From assembly GCF_003711515.1 (NCBI RefSeq), contig NW_021167084.1:2273932-2337931 (forward strand): 64,000 bases of DNA. The letters run 5' to 3'. Position numbers and translations under genes: made by a program. The notes beneath the pieces are model-generated. The model did not search any database. It was not told where the DNA came from and saw only the letters and a program-made list of their open reading frames with translations. Source of the DNA: Sodiomyces alkalinus F11 (lineage: Eukaryota; Ascomycota; Sordariomycetes; Glomerellales; Plectosphaerellaceae). Positions 37,261 through 48,857 of this stretch are shown here, one piece after another; positions within the stretch are counted from its first letter, which is position 1; every line of letters begins with the position of its first letter.

Positions 37261-39897
37261 CTCTGGTTCGAGAGCTGGAGTGTCATGTCAGTTGGCATCC
37301 ATAAGGTGGCTTGCAAGACATGAGGGGATTCATCGTTCTGTACCTTAGGTATCTTTGGTACAGCCATGCAATACCAGGGGTACCTGGAGCAAGGAAGAAG
37401 TTACCTACCTTACCTAGGTACTCAGTGACCTGACAGAGTCGTGACGGGGAAATGGGGGAACGACCAGCCCTACACTCCCCCCACACCACACCGACACCGC
37501 CGCACTGCCCCAGTGGCCTGCGCGTCCCTGATCTGGGGGTGGGTTGGCGAGGTAATTAGTTACTCCGCTCGGGACCGGGACGAACAGACGAATACGGTGC
37601 TCATACTCACATGGCTGTCGTCATAATTTGTACGGAGTACAAGATAACTTCCAGGTTGGCGGGTACCGGTTAGGGAGGTAGGTAGGCTGAGAGGCGCCCG
37701 GAAGAGAGGAGGCGTAAAACGGTCAGCAGAAATGGTTGGCTCAGAGGCTCTGAAGGATCTGGTGGAAGCGCGATGGATGGTCGGACGGGCTTCGGATTGG
37801 GGGGTTTGAAGACGCATCCAGGCGCAGGATATAGTGGTGCAGCTTATATCTTGCGCGGTAACTGCCGTACAACGTACGGATCGAGGTCCGGTCAGTCAAA
37901 TGGATAAATTCGAACGGTGGGGAGGAGGAGTTGAGCATTCGCAGAGTTCCGGACATCCGTCAGTACAAGGGCAGAGAAAAGGGAGGAAAGGGGAGGAAGA
38001 AGAAATCAGTCAGGGAAAGGGAGGAGAACAAAAGATCCGGGAAATGAAGACTTTCCCCAAGGTACCTAAGTTACCTACCTTACCTTACCAGACCAGACCA
38101 GGCAGGCGCAGTACTCCGTACCTTCCTACCTGACGGGTTGGAAGTAAAATTTCGTTTCACCAGACGAAGGGAGGACTACAGTATCTATAGGTGTTCATAC
38201 TGTGTATGTAAGTACCAACCACAAAATGTCCCCCACTAATGATCCCTCAACACACAGTGTGGCTCGGTTCCTTCCATCCCGCGTATAATTATAGGTTACA
38301 CGAAGTAATTAAGTGCGCAGGACATATGGACATGACTTCTTTTTTCTTTTTTTTTTCCCTCAAGGCCTCCCCTCCCGTCCAACGTCAAGCTTCTCTGCAT
38401 CCAGAATCGCAACACAATTACTACTATCGCCCTCCCAACAGCATCGATCAGTCACGCCCACGAAGCCCCCACTGCCCCTATTTGTCTCTCTTACAGATAT
38501 ATCATCCGGACATCCATCCAGTTTAACACCAGCACATCCGTCATTCTTCGATGGTTAAGGTAGTCTACAATGCTCCATGCTCAGGTGTGTTCAGGTGTGT
38601 TCAATGCCCAGTTACAAAAATACGCTTCAGACCCTTCGCCCCAAAAGAATCCCGAGGGTTCTGCGTTCCAGGAGTCTTTGATTCCACTCCTCCACCAGAC
38701 TACGACCTAGCGGCAGACCACCCCCCAATACGATAGGATATATAACCAACCAAACCCCCATCCCGAAGGATCATCCATCGGTGTTAAAATGCACCCCAAG
38801 CCCTCCAGATACATGCACGTAGCCCCAATAGTGCAGGTAGCCCCTGGAAAGGACGCACAAAGCGCAAAGATTACCTCGTTCGCTTGTTCCAATGCAACAG
38901 CATGGCACAACATAAACCGGGTTCAACTCGGTTCGACATGGCCCGCATGGCTGACCCGATCTCCCCAAGCTCGGCGATGCACGTGGCATCGAGAAAGACC
39001 ATGCCGCGCAACCCAAACTACACCCGCCCGCACGGCGGACCATGTTGGCGATGACGACCGCTTCTGCAACCCTTTGCGCGCTTGTTCTGTGGACATGTGT
39101 CGAACTATGTGATTCCCCAGATGAAACCGCACATCATAACAGAATCGCGAGATGTCCGGACACCAGCTATGTAATGCCGAGCATAAGGAGAGAACAGGCC
39201 CCCCCTGACATGCGGGATATGGGATCTTGAACAAGGAATCAACAGCCGCTCTTGCGGAAGGAGAAAATCCATCGTCGCTTTGTAAAAGCGAACCGCAGTG
39301 CTCCGCAGTATCTCGAGAGACCCACGGGAATTCTATTACGACCTCTTCTTCCAAGACGAAACTGCGTTCAATTCAACGAATGCCGGGAACCAAAGATGAA
39401 GCAGTGGGGCGGCACGTGCTCCTCCTGCGGTGTGTGTCTCCCCTTGTCTCCTCCGTGACAACATGGAGGTCGGCAGCGATCATTGACCATTGACCCGATG
39501 ACGATGACGGCTTGCCAGTGTACCTCAGGTGAGGGTTCCTTTCACACATTCGGCCCCTTCGCCTTGCTACTTGTCGAGAGTTTGGTATTTCGCAATGTGT
39601 TAAGGGTTTTTTCTATTTTTATTTTTTATTTTTTAGCCTCTTCCTGTCTACAACCTCCCGTGGCTGGTTTCGGCCAAAACCCAAAGAGTGGCCTCGGCTT
39701 CGTGGGTTTTATTCTAATCAGTGGCTCTTACATATGCCGGTCTGTTATTAATGGATGAACCAACCCCTGTCCCTGCTTTATCAGCCCATTTTGGGGACTT
39801 CTGCTCATCAGATGGACATGCCAACTACGAATACCCACGATAAATCGAAAAAGCAACCAATCTCAGGGGTTTCGGATGTGACGACCCTGGAGACCGG
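37261..39897. other. Intergenic region, no supported gene
   Basis: 2.6 kb of normal composition between the element and the hydrolase gene. It contains two TACGGAGTA-type motifs (37631-37639, 38112-38120), a GTACAACGTAC motif (37867-37877), and runs of TACCTACC (37405, 38075). Frames of 90-140 codons at 38.7-39.4 kb overlap on opposite strands and show no domain, start context or splice logic, so none is called. Confidence 0.5.
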
Positions 39898-41265
39898 TCA
39901 CCGGTCGGCGTGCCCCCACACCGTCCGACCCAACCATGTTCCCAGCTCGTCAATCATCTTGACGGCCTTGGCATTCCCATCCCTTACCGTCTCGCCGTCC
40001 GACACCGCGGTAGACATGTCGTGCAAGTCGAAGCTATGCACCACATCCGGCACCAGCAACCATCGTACCGACCCTACGCCCGTGCTCTTCTTACTCGTAC
40101 CGTCTTCTTCTTCTCCCGCACTCCGCTCCTCCACTGTCCAGGCGAACCGCTCGTCCCCAAGCTCCAGCTCCGACGGTGCGCCGCACTCTCCCCGACCCAC
40201 GGTCCCGGGACCGACCTGCCGCCCAGCCAGGCGGCTCGCAAACGCCCACGACTCCCACGCAAGAAAGTCCAGCTCGGCCGCGACGACGCACACGTGCTGA
40301 GGGAGCGTCTCGCGCGCGGCGAAGAACGGGCTGACGAGCGGGTCGCGCAGGTCCGTGCCATAGGGAACGTACCCCCAGTTGAACGCGTCGGCTATGAGGA
40401 GCAGGGGGTCGACACCGGCGCCGCGTATCCCTCCACGCAGCTGCGCCACGTCCTGCTTCCACCGTCGGCGCGCCGCTTTCCCTGCCGTGGGGATCGAGAG
40501 GTCGAGTGGTGCGTAGATGGGTATCGCTGCGCGTAGTAGCCCAGGCCACGAGGATGACGACGGGTCCTGTTCCCCCTCCTTCCGCCGCGCCGCAGCGTCG
40601 AGCTGCGAGAGGCCGAGTGCCAAGTTCCCGCCGGCGCTGAAACCCGCTACTGCCGTCCGGGTCTTGTCGATGGGGAGGTCGGCATCTGCGAGGACGGCGC
40701 GGAACAGGGCGTGGACGTCGTGCAGGCCGGTCGGGAAAGGGTGCGTGGGCGCCTTGGAATAATTGAGGCCGACTACGAGGACGCCGTTACGGTTCGCGAA
40801 GGTGTGGTTCCAGGCGTCGTCGTCTGCAGGTTCGCCGACGGCGAATCCACCACCATGTATGGTGAAGAGGACCGGCAGGGGATCGGAGGGTTGACGGCCG
40901 TCATAACCCGGTGCGAAAAAGATGCTGTTGTATTGGCGAGGTGATGACTCTGACTGTCAGCTGGTTCCTTTATCTTGTGGTCGTACGTTATAGGGGTATG
41001 GATATATGTACCGGACGGGCAGATGAGGGCGACACTCGTACGTCTTGACGAGGTCGGGATGCGTATCGCGCGGGCTTAAATAGCTCTTGCAGCTCTGGAG
41101 CCAGGTGCCCTGGCGGTAGGCGAGCTGGAGGGCCGACAACTTGGTGGCATAGTAGAGGCGCGCGAGGAGCGAGGGTTGCATTTGCCGTTGCTGGGGTATG
41201 TCATGATGCGCGTCTACGTCGGCCGTGGTTGCGATGGCAGGGTCATCTTGATTGACTGCCACCAT
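39898..41265 (-). CDS. Alpha/beta hydrolase (HSL-type esterase, fold-3 family)
   Basis: Two exons, 41265-41012 and 40924-39898, 426 aa. The intron (GTACAT...CAACAG) is in phase and joins the HLPVR segment to IFFAPGYDG. Hormone-sensitive-lipase-type motifs are clear: the oxyanion-hole HGGGF at residues 108-112 and the nucleophile elbow GFSAGG with Ser181. AELDFL is the likely catalytic Asp and the terminal VVHSFD the His. No signal peptide is seen, so a cytosolic esterase or lactonase acting on small acyl esters is likely; the natural substrate is unknown. The start is the first ATG of the exon after a long T tract (41301-41322 on the plus strand). An internal loop near residues 320-350 is Gly/Glu/Ser rich and probably lineage-specific. 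Not obviously part of the downstream catabolic cluster. Confidence 0.85.
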
Positions 41266-42485
41266 GATCCGGCAGTCGTGTCTATCTGTGGAGATGCCGT
41301 CCTTTTTTTTTTTTTTTTTTTTAACGCAAAGTGGAAGATGAGCACGCGCCGGCACCGACCTGGGTGTTCCTGATTTGCGAGTCGGGGGCCGGCTGCCGTC
41401 GAAAAGGTGAGATGTCGTGATTCAAGTTACGGGGTTATGGCGAGGAGGTGAAGGCTGATCACGTCTTTACTCCGCAAGGCCGTCGTCGCCAGTAGATGAA
41501 CTTTTTGGTTGTTTTTGTAAGGTCAGCCGAGCCGATACAGCTTGCTTAAGGAGCATGCATTGCCAAATTTAGACGGGAGGATTCCCCCATGAGTAGTGTA
41601 GTGCCCGTTCGCATCCTTGAATCCTCTGCCTGCCACTGGGCGGGAAGGACTTTGGTCCCCCGTAGGGTTACAACCAAACAGGGGGGAGAAGGGCCGGTCT
41701 CCATCTGGGGCCAAGGCGTTGCGCATGGGCTTTTTGATGGGGGGTGATCAGAGTCTAGGTAAAAACATGAAAGGCTTTATTGTCACGTAGACGGTGAATG
41801 AATCCCAAGTGGAAAATCGGACGTCCTGTCTTGATTGACTTACAGGCAGATAGAGGACGACATAGAGGACTAGAAGTACTGCAGAAGTTATACGAGAGAG
41901 CATGGCGGCAACAAATCAGATATTTTCGGCATTGGGAAAGTGCGGAAGTGTGACTGTTGCCAGAATCTTTCATAGAGAGAAGAGATGAACGTTGGGGATG
42001 AAACGGGCGAAGTTGGTAAAGTTGGACGTGAAGTTGGGGGGATGTTTGATGTTTGTTGAGTTGGGGGGGACAGGAGTAAGGTGAGTGAGGTAGGTGAGTG
42101 AGGTGAGATGGCTGCATCTTGAACCTTGCTTATATAACTGCTTACAAACCTCAAGGTGAAGACCAAACACTGCGTCCTCTTCACCGAAACAGCTCACTCG
42201 ACTCGGGGTTTAGAGGTAGGTTGCCGCACTCGTTCATGATCTATAGGATACGAACTGTAGATTTATTGTGTCCAGAATAAAGGAAGACATGCGGCAAAGG
42301 CAGAAAGAGAGTCAAGTTGTGAAAAGTAGAAAAAATTTCATTCGTTCCACCAAAGGGGGGTGGTGATGGTGATGGTGATACTCGCTTGACAACCATCTAT
42401 GTGCATGTACAAAAGAACGCCGAGTCCAGTCCATAGAATATTCCCCGTGCTTTAAAACGTCGGCGGGATCCTTCCTCGAATCCCG
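41266..42485. other. Intergenic region, no supported gene
   Basis: 1.2 kb between two minus-strand genes. Includes the T tract upstream of the hydrolase start and purine-rich stretches near 42,000-42,110. The overlapping frames at 41.75-42.2 kb look like chance translations. Confidence 0.5.
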
Positions 42486-43316
42486 TCACTCCCCCCCCTG
42501 AAGGCCGAGCCCATGCCCCTGACCCTCCACAAGCTCCCTAAGCCTGAACAACCTCAATGTGCTCGTCGAGCTAGACGCTCGGGTCCGGGAGCCCTGTAAA
42601 TGATGCTGCTGCTGTTGTTGTTGTTGTTGTTGTCCCATCGTCCGGCCCCTCATGCTCGTCGCCCGTTTCAAACTCGCATCCAGCGACAAAGCCGGCGACG
42701 ACGGCGTTCCTCTAGATCCCGACCCCCGCGATCGCAAATTTATCCCATTCGCCGTGGCCCGGATAGCCGCTGTCGAGTCCGTACTGTTGTTGTTACTGCC
42801 CGTAGAAGACGCAGTGTTGGTTTTGGACCGCATGGCAAAACGTGGAAACACCGCTTCTTCTTCTTCTCCCGGGGACGGAGGTGTCCGGTGCCCCAGCGCT
42901 GACGATCCGTCTGACATGGCCTTCGCCCTGCGGTTCAGCTTCATGGAAGACATGAGTTCCTCCGCTACCGATTGCGTGCGGCGGCCTGACGTCCTCGAGT
43001 TTATCTCCCTGTGCCGCGCGTGGCGATCGACTAGACCCCCGACTCGAAGGCGGCGTCGGGGGTCGTCTCCCCTGAGAGAGGAGGGGCCTGGAGACGGTCG
43101 TCACCTCGTCCGTTGCCCGCTCGCATGATGCTCGAAACTTAGCCCTTCGCCTAGAGCCGTGGTCGGTATGCCGATTAGGCGACGAACGGCGCGCATGTTG
43201 TTGTTGATGAATGTCGACATTCGCCGCGTCGCGCTGCCGTTCTCGTACGCCTCCATCGCAGAGGGTGCGTTCTCCGGTATCGTGGCGCGCGCCCGGGGGC
43301 GTTCATTAAGCTGCAT
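42486..43316 (-). CDS. Low-complexity protein with in-frame TGA or 33-nt mini-intron
   Basis: One frame runs from ATG 43316 to the stop at 42486 and is broken only by a TGA at 43103-43101. The TGA sits in AGGTGACG, and a CTCTCTCAG acceptor-like sequence follows, so removing 33 nt (11 codons) would delete the stop and keep the frame, giving about 265 aa; 33 nt is shorter than nearly all fungal introns. The alternatives are a nonsense mutation, stop readthrough or two separate short genes. The first 55 residues (MEAYENGSATRRMSTFINNNMRAVRRL) look ordered and helical; the rest is Ser/Arg/Gly-rich with a glutamine run. The continuous frame on both sides and the charged segment RTQSVAEELMSSMKLNRRAK suggest real coding sequence. 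No function is recognised. Confidence 0.5.
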
Positions 43317-43792
43317 CGTCGGGCTTCCGTTTCTGCCGGTGGGCGTGGGAGTAGTAGATGGTGCATTTTAAATTGTTTATCGTCGCACGCGGGCGGGCCA
43401 GACACTCTGGAGGTTTGAATAAAAATATAAATGATGGAAAGGCGAGTGAGAGCATCGGTGAAGAGAGAAGAGAGAAAAGAGACGAGAGACCGGGTACGTA
43501 CCCTGGTACACAGTAGGGCAACTCCGTCTATGACTAATCAGAACCCCCTATTTTAAACCGTTTATTAGGTAATACGCTTACGAACCGACCCGATGCTGGC
43601 CCGGCCCCGTTCAGCCGGCGGTCGGCGGTGAGGGACCCGGGGCCTCCAAGTCGGATTCCTGATACCGGCGCCGTCTGGTGCAATGATGCGGGCAGCGTGC
43701 AGGAGGGACGTAAAGACTATATCTGTCAATCGGGTCATCTCTATTGTCGAGACCAAGGTAGAGACTAGTAGTCCCATCTACAGAACATCTTA
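43317..43792. other. Intergenic: leader side of the low-complexity gene
   Basis: 476 bases between two minus-strand genes. Nothing beyond short chance frames is seen. Confidence 0.5.
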
Positions 43793-46348
43793 TCACATAT
43801 TCTCCAACGCCGCCGCAATAGTCATCGACCCCTTCTCAAACTCCCTCTTCACCGAAGTCGCCCCAGAAACCTCCTTCGGGAACACCTGATCCCTCCACCA
43901 CTCGTACCACGCATATACCTCCTCCAGGTTCATCTCCTCCAGTCCAAGCCACTCGCTCAGCTTGTCATGCCACAGCGGGAACACCTCGGCCACCATCACC
44001 TCAGCCAGCACCTTGGACCCCAGCACGCCCGTCCACTTCAGAGCCCCCGTCAGGATGGGTAGATACGGCTCCTGGTCGCTCGGGTCGATCCGGAAATGCT
44101 CCTTCAGATACCGGCCCATCCCAGGCAACACGTGTCCCATGACGAGCGGCCGCCACTGCGTCCCCAGCACGTCGCGCCACTGCTCCAACCCGGGCACCAC
44201 CCCGCGCTCAAACTCCCACACGTCGATGAGCTGCCCGAACTTGCGCCGCACGTCCGCCACGAGCCCCGTGCCCTTGGGCTCGAGGTGGTACGCCGGGAGG
44301 TAGGGCAGCCAGGGGAACAGCCACAGGTGCGGCAACCGCCTCTGGCTCTGGCCCTGGCCCTGGCTCTGGCCCTGCTGGTGCCGCTTGTTGTTGTCGTTGT
44401 TCTTCGTCTTGCTCTTGCGCGGGTTCCACTCGCCCACCGCCGCCTCGAGCTTGCGCACCACGCCGTCGACGAACTGCGCCCGCACAAACCCCGGCAGCAG
44501 GTCGTCCCACGCCTCGAGCACCGCCAGGAGCGCCCCCGGGTCGAACACGTCCCACGCGCGGATCGCCGTCATGGCCTTGGGGAACCAGAGCTTGTACATC
44601 ATCGTTTCGTACGCCGTGGTCGCCTTGTGATGGCGGCGGTAGATGTCCGTGCTGTTCAGCCCTCCGCTTGTGCTGGGATCCCACTTGCCGACGGCGCCGC
44701 CGTTGTTATTATTGGTATTGTGATCGCCCTCGCCCGGCTTCATCAGAAGACTGCGGAGGTCCTTCAGCTCGGTGGCGAACCGCGCCGGCTCCTCTAGCAA
44801 GGTCCAGTCGGGATCGCGGAAAAACGGATGTATGGCCGCCACCACAATGTCCGCCACCGCAATGTCCGCCACCTCAGCGCTAGGCGACACAATATGTTCG
44901 AGCGCCTGCTGGAGGCAGCGCATCACGTCGGACCATTCGATAGCATGGGGCAGCTCGTTGGTGACGACGTTGGCGAAGAGCTGGAGCTGGCCAAACGCCG
45001 ACGTCAGATCCGCCTCCTCCTTTTCGCGCTCGCGGAGCTCGTGATCGATCCAGCTCTTCCTGTCCTCCAGGTTCCTCCACTCTTCCGAAAACGCCGCCAA
45101 GTCGGCATGTGCTCGCCTGGCGAGCTTCCGTGCTTCCGCCACCTCGGATGATTCGGGAACGGCTCCCGACGTGGGAGTCAGCAGGCCCGACGTAGACGTG
45201 AGGAGCTTGTTGCCCGGCCCCGTCATGTCCAGGATGGGCGCGAACGCCTCTGGAATTTGTAGGCCGGGAGCCGTCTTTCTGAGCTCCTCTGCCGTCATGA
45301 AAGTGGTCTTGTGCCGCGCCGACGGAGTGCCGGTACCGCTGGTAGCCCCGCTACCGGAGGCCGCTTTCTTCTTCCTCTCTCGCTTCCTCTGCTTCTCTTC
45401 CTCGTCCGAGTCGATGACCGTCTCGCCCCGTAGTCTCGCTTGCCTTTTCTCTTCTTTCTTCTCGGCCTCGGACTTTTCTCGCACGGCACCGAGACCGACA
45501 CCCTGAGGACGTAGGTGCGCTTCGATGATGACGTTGCGGCCCTGCCCTTCCTTGCCCAGGCCCCGTCCTTCGACGTAGCCCATCTTGGCCATCATGCGAG
45601 CGCCAAAGGATTGGGGGTTTATTTTTGTCTTGTTGCCCTTGGCGGGGGCGAAGGCGCTGGGCCGCGCGACTTGGGGGTTCGGGGAGGCATCGTCGTCGTC
45701 GACCGATTCTTTCAAGACGGGTTGGTATGCTGACGAAGGGACGAACCCTCGACCGAGGGCGCTCTTGCCATCGAACTTGGTTTTCGGAAACGAGGGCCGT
45801 TGTCGGGTAGTTTGGGATTCTGAAGTGCCGCCACCTGTGTTGTTGTTGTCGTTGTTCTGCGCCGCTACAAAGGCCTGGCCCGCACGCGCAGCATGCGTGC
45901 TCCGAAAACCGAGTCCTACGCCCCGGTCTTCTTCTTCGTCTTCTTCGTCCTCCTCGTCTGATTCGCTTTCTCCGTCGACGGCATTGATATTTGCATCGCC
46001 CTCCTCGTCTGAGTACTCCTTCGCCTCCTCTTCCGGTTGGCCGTTGGATGCGGAACCGGTGGAAACAAAGTTCATGCCCTTGCCGCGGAGAGTCCTGGAT
46101 TTCCAACGCCTCCCGGGCCCGTCATCTTCGCTATCGGAGGCGAATATTCCTAATGCGGCGCGCTCCTTGGCGTTCCCGACGCGTCGACGTTTACGGGGAT
46201 TCGAGTCTCTAAAGTCATCGCCGGCGGAAGGGTCTACTTGGGGGATGGTGAAGTCGTCGTCTTCTTCTTCCTCCGATTCGGAGGAATACTGCGCTGCTGC
46301 AAAAGATTTGGTCAAGCGGGATGGATCGAACTTTGGATATTCAGACAT
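43793..46348 (-). CDS. G-patch/GCFC splicing factor (TFIP11/Ntr1 family)
   Basis: Single exon, 851 aa. The N-terminus is the TIP-N type acidic region (SSESEEEEDDDF, then a basic RKRRRVG patch) with a long Glu/Asp tract near 108-141. The G-patch lies at about 246-291 (INPQSFGARMMAKMGYVEGR, then GLGKEGQGR). The C-terminal half is the GCFC-like domain, ending in WLPYLPAYHLEPKGTGLVADV and a tryptophan-rich segment (LKWTGVLGSKVLAEVMVAEVF, then LEEVYAWYEWWRDQVFP). Ntr1/Spp382 proteins recruit and activate the DEAH helicase Prp43 to take apart the intron-lariat spliceosome in the nucleus. The length fits the family, although it stops soon after the GCFC domain (ALENM), so a short tail could be missing if an unseen 3' exon exists. 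Confidence 0.88.
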   Translation of the reverse strand: MSEYPKFDPSRLTKSFAAAQYSSESEEEEDDDFTIPQVDPSAGDDFRDSNPRKRRRVGNAKERAALGIFASDSEDDGPGRRWKSRTLRGKGMNFVSTGSASNGQPEEEAKEYSDEEGDANINAVDGESESDEEDEEDEEEDRGVGLGFRSTHAARAGQAFVAAQNNDNNNTGGGTSESQTTRQRPSFPKTKFDGKSALGRGFVPSSAYQPVLKESVDDDDASPNPQVARPSAFAPAKGNKTKINPQSFGARMMAKMGYVEGRGLGKEGQGRNVIIEAHLRPQGVGLGAVREKSEAEKKEEKRQARLRGETVIDSDEEEKQRKRERKKKAASGSGATSGTGTPSARHKTTFMTAEELRKTAPGLQIPEAFAPILDMTGPGNKLLTSTSGLLTPTSGAVPESSEVAEARKLARRAHADLAAFSEEWRNLEDRKSWIDHELREREKEEADLTSAFGQLQLFANVVTNELPHAIEWSDVMRCLQQALEHIVSPSAEVADIAVADIVVAAIHPFFRDPDWTLLEEPARFATELKDLRSLLMKPGEGDHNTNNNNGGAVGKWDPSTSGGLNSTDIYRRHHKATTAYETMMYKLWFPKAMTAIRAWDVFDPGALLAVLEAWDDLLPGFVRAQFVDGVVRKLEAAVGEWNPRKSKTKNNDNNKRHQQGQSQGQGQSQRRLPHLWLFPWLPYLPAYHLEPKGTGLVADVRRKFGQLIDVWEFERGVVPGLEQWRDVLGTQWRPLVMGHVLPGMGRYLKEHFRIDPSDQEPYLPILTGALKWTGVLGSKVLAEVMVAEVFPLWHDKLSEWLGLEEMNLEEVYAWYEWWRDQVFPKEVSGATSVKREFEKGSMTIAAALENM

Positions 46349-46733
46349 GGTCGGTGAGAAAGAAAGCCAGCTGGCTATTCAGCCACGATGATGTTGAATA
46401 AGTTGGTGAGTTGGTGAGGTAGGTGTGGATGGACTTTGAAAGCTTGGAAAGTTGGGGATGCTTCAGAAGCATAACGTAAGCTAAGAATTTATTATCTTAT
46501 CTACACGTGACTTAAGTATATTTACTACCTAATCAACATGGGGGTAAGGAAATAAGTACCCAGGAAAGATGAACTCCAGACTTCTTCTCACTGTCTGCTC
46601 CTTACATCAGTCGTGATGCGGCCCAATGCATCACATCTGGAACGAATCGGCCCGGAATGGATGATTATCGCAAAAGAAATACGGTATGCTATGCTGAAGT
46701 AAACTATCGTCCTCTCAAACTACACCACGACCC
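46349..46733. other. Intergenic: Ntr1-type gene promoter and TauD 3' flank
   Basis: 385 bases, AT-richer around 46,480-46,550. No feature can be named. Confidence 0.5.
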
Positions 46734-48062
46734 TCAGGCCTTAATGGCCGGAACCTTGACCTCCGGTTCAACAATCTTATCCGTCAAGACCGGGTTCAGC
46801 CCCTGCCTCACAGTCTTGTTGGGGTCGTTCAAGCCATGCGCCTCGGGTCCCATGTCGAAGCTGGTGGTCCGCCTCATGTCCCGGCGGTACTTGCCAAAGT
46901 AGCTCCCGTCGTAGACGGCGCGGTGCATGACGGCCGTGTTATCCCACATGATCATGTCGCCGTCCTGCAGCCACTCGACGCGGCAGATGTACTTGGGCTG
47001 GGACGCGTGGTCGAGGAGCTGTTTGACGAGCGCCTGCGAGTCCTCGAACGACATGCCGTCGATGTGGTGCACGTAGGTCGGGGTGAAGAGCATCTTGCGG
47101 CCCGTGGCCGGGTGGTTGGTCACCATCTTGTGCTTGGACATGGGGTAGTCCAGCGGCTCGAGGTCCTTGTAGTAGTCGGGCGCCGCGAGCTTGCGGTTGT
47201 GCCACATGGAGTTGTTGCCCACGAGGCCATCGATTTTCTGTTTCATTTCTTGGGGGAGGTCGTCGTATGCCTGTCGAGCATCCAGGAACTGGGAACGTGT
47301 TGTGGTTTGGCGTGTCAGTTTTTTTCTTTTTTCTTTTTTTTTTCTTTTTCTTTTTCTCAAGCACAGGTCACGGACGGTCCGATTTGTTCGCTCACCTCTG
47401 TATCGCCGCCGGTGCCCTTGGGAGGCAGCTGATGGCCTCGGAGAATGGAATAGCCCGACCGTCTCGAGTTGAACGCCAAATCGGAGTGCCACAGCGCGTT
47501 GCCCTTTGGTCCCAGTTGAGCCTCGTTAGTCAAAGCGCTTTCGAGGCAAGAGAGAGGAAAGAAAGAAACGAAAGAAGAAGGAAAAAAGAAAAAGAAAAAG
47601 AAAAACGGTACTGGGAACGAGGAGCCGAGGAGCGCGGCTGGACTCACCTTCATCATGGCAATTCGTGCTGGATCGCTGGTGGTGATCAGGTTGTCGTCCG
47701 GGTCGATGTTGCTAACATCAAACATCTCCACATCAGGAAGACGGAGCTTACGGCCCACCTTCAGATGCGGCGACATGTCGTCGAGCTCTCCGAAGAGAGC
47801 AGCAAAGGCGATATGACGCTTGTCATCGAGTCCAGTGTTGCGGAAGATCAAGACGCCATACTATCATTCTCCGTCAGTGGTCAGTCTTCCAAATATGAAG
47901 AGAGCCCAGTGCATGTGTTCAGGCGTATCGAGACGGGCTAACCTTGTCCATGGCCTTCTGGACTTGGTCCTTGACTTCCTTGGAGATTGGCTTGCTCCAA
48001 TTCACACCGCGGCACTCGGCCACGAAGGTATCGTGCTGGGGGATTAATTCAAGTTGCGACAT
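46734..48062 (-). CDS. TauD/TfdA family Fe(II)/2-oxoglutarate dioxygenase
   Basis: Four exons: 48062-47943, 47860-47648, 47503-47396 and 47288-46734; 331 aa. All introns are phase 0; the first uses a GTTAGC donor. Splicing joins ARIAMMK to GNALWHSDLAFN, giving the iron-binding H-x-D in a position typical of fungal TfdA-like enzymes. The distal histidine is in MWDNTAVMHRAVYD, and the arginine pair in DMRRTTSFD is the likely 2-oxoglutarate anchor. Family members hydroxylate sulfonates, phenoxyacetates or other organic acids using 2-oxoglutarate and oxygen, often releasing part of the substrate as an aldehyde. The substrate here is unknown. The gene is divergent from the cyclase gene across a 795-bp gap, consistent with shared control in a catabolic cluster. 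Confidence 0.9.
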
Positions 48063-48857
48063 GACGGCTTGGGCGGTAAAGATGGGCTATGATAGTTGAA
48101 TGAATGCACGATCTAGGTGCGTGGGAGTTTGGAAATCGGTGTCATTGGATTCATCCCAGCCCTCTCAATCCGTCGAGATGACCTCCATAGCCATCGAAGT
48201 AATGGCATAATATACTCTCGACCTGCATGTTGCCCCAGAATCGGGGTAGTCCAAGACAAAGGACGCACGATCTAGGATATACACATTCCGAATCCCGTCC
48301 TCGTGGATGCTGGAGTGGGCTTCATGGGTAATTCGTCGCCTGACAACAATGAAGCGTCTGCCATGCAAACAAAGGCGCCGTCCAATGCCAAAGTCCGCCG
48401 CCATCTTTGCGTTCCGGACTGGCTGTACTACACAGGCGCAAAAAGAAAGAAAAGAAAGAAAGAAAAACCAGTGTGGCTTTCTATGATAATGGCGGGACCT
48501 TTGTGTGTCAAGATGTCGGTCTCCATTGTCCGTGCCGGGGCGGATAATGAATAGCCTGCTCGCCGGCTCCTAGGCCCTGAGGGACGTGTTGTGCGCAAGC
48601 CCGGATATGTGGCGCTGTGAGATACAACTCGTCTCCTGACCGGCCCGTCGCAAGGCTCGAGACCAGTGCCGGAAGGCGTGAGTGAGTCGTGTGCGCTTAG
48701 AGCATCCGAGCGAGAAGCAGAAGACAGAAGAGGGGGCAACGGAGCCCAGATCTGAGATAATAAAAATCATGAATACAACTTGAATCCAACGGCATAATCG
48801 AATAATCAACCACATAACCGTCTCTCCCTCTCTCTCAGGAATCGTTTGCATGTAAAT
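48063..48857. promoter_or_regulatory. Divergent promoter between TauD and cyclase genes
   Basis: The 795-bp gap separates the two start codons and must hold both promoters. GC-rich CGG/CCG triplets occur around 48,535-48,575, the kind of half-site used by Zn2Cys6 regulators, but I cannot fix a spacing-defined operator. A CT-rich run (about 48,822-48,837) lies shortly before the cyclase start. Confidence 0.45.

Noticed and set aside
38789..39354. Frames of 107-143 codons on opposite strands as possible hypothetical genes
   Set aside because: They overlap each other, lack domains, introns and convincing starts, and amino-acid use looks random.
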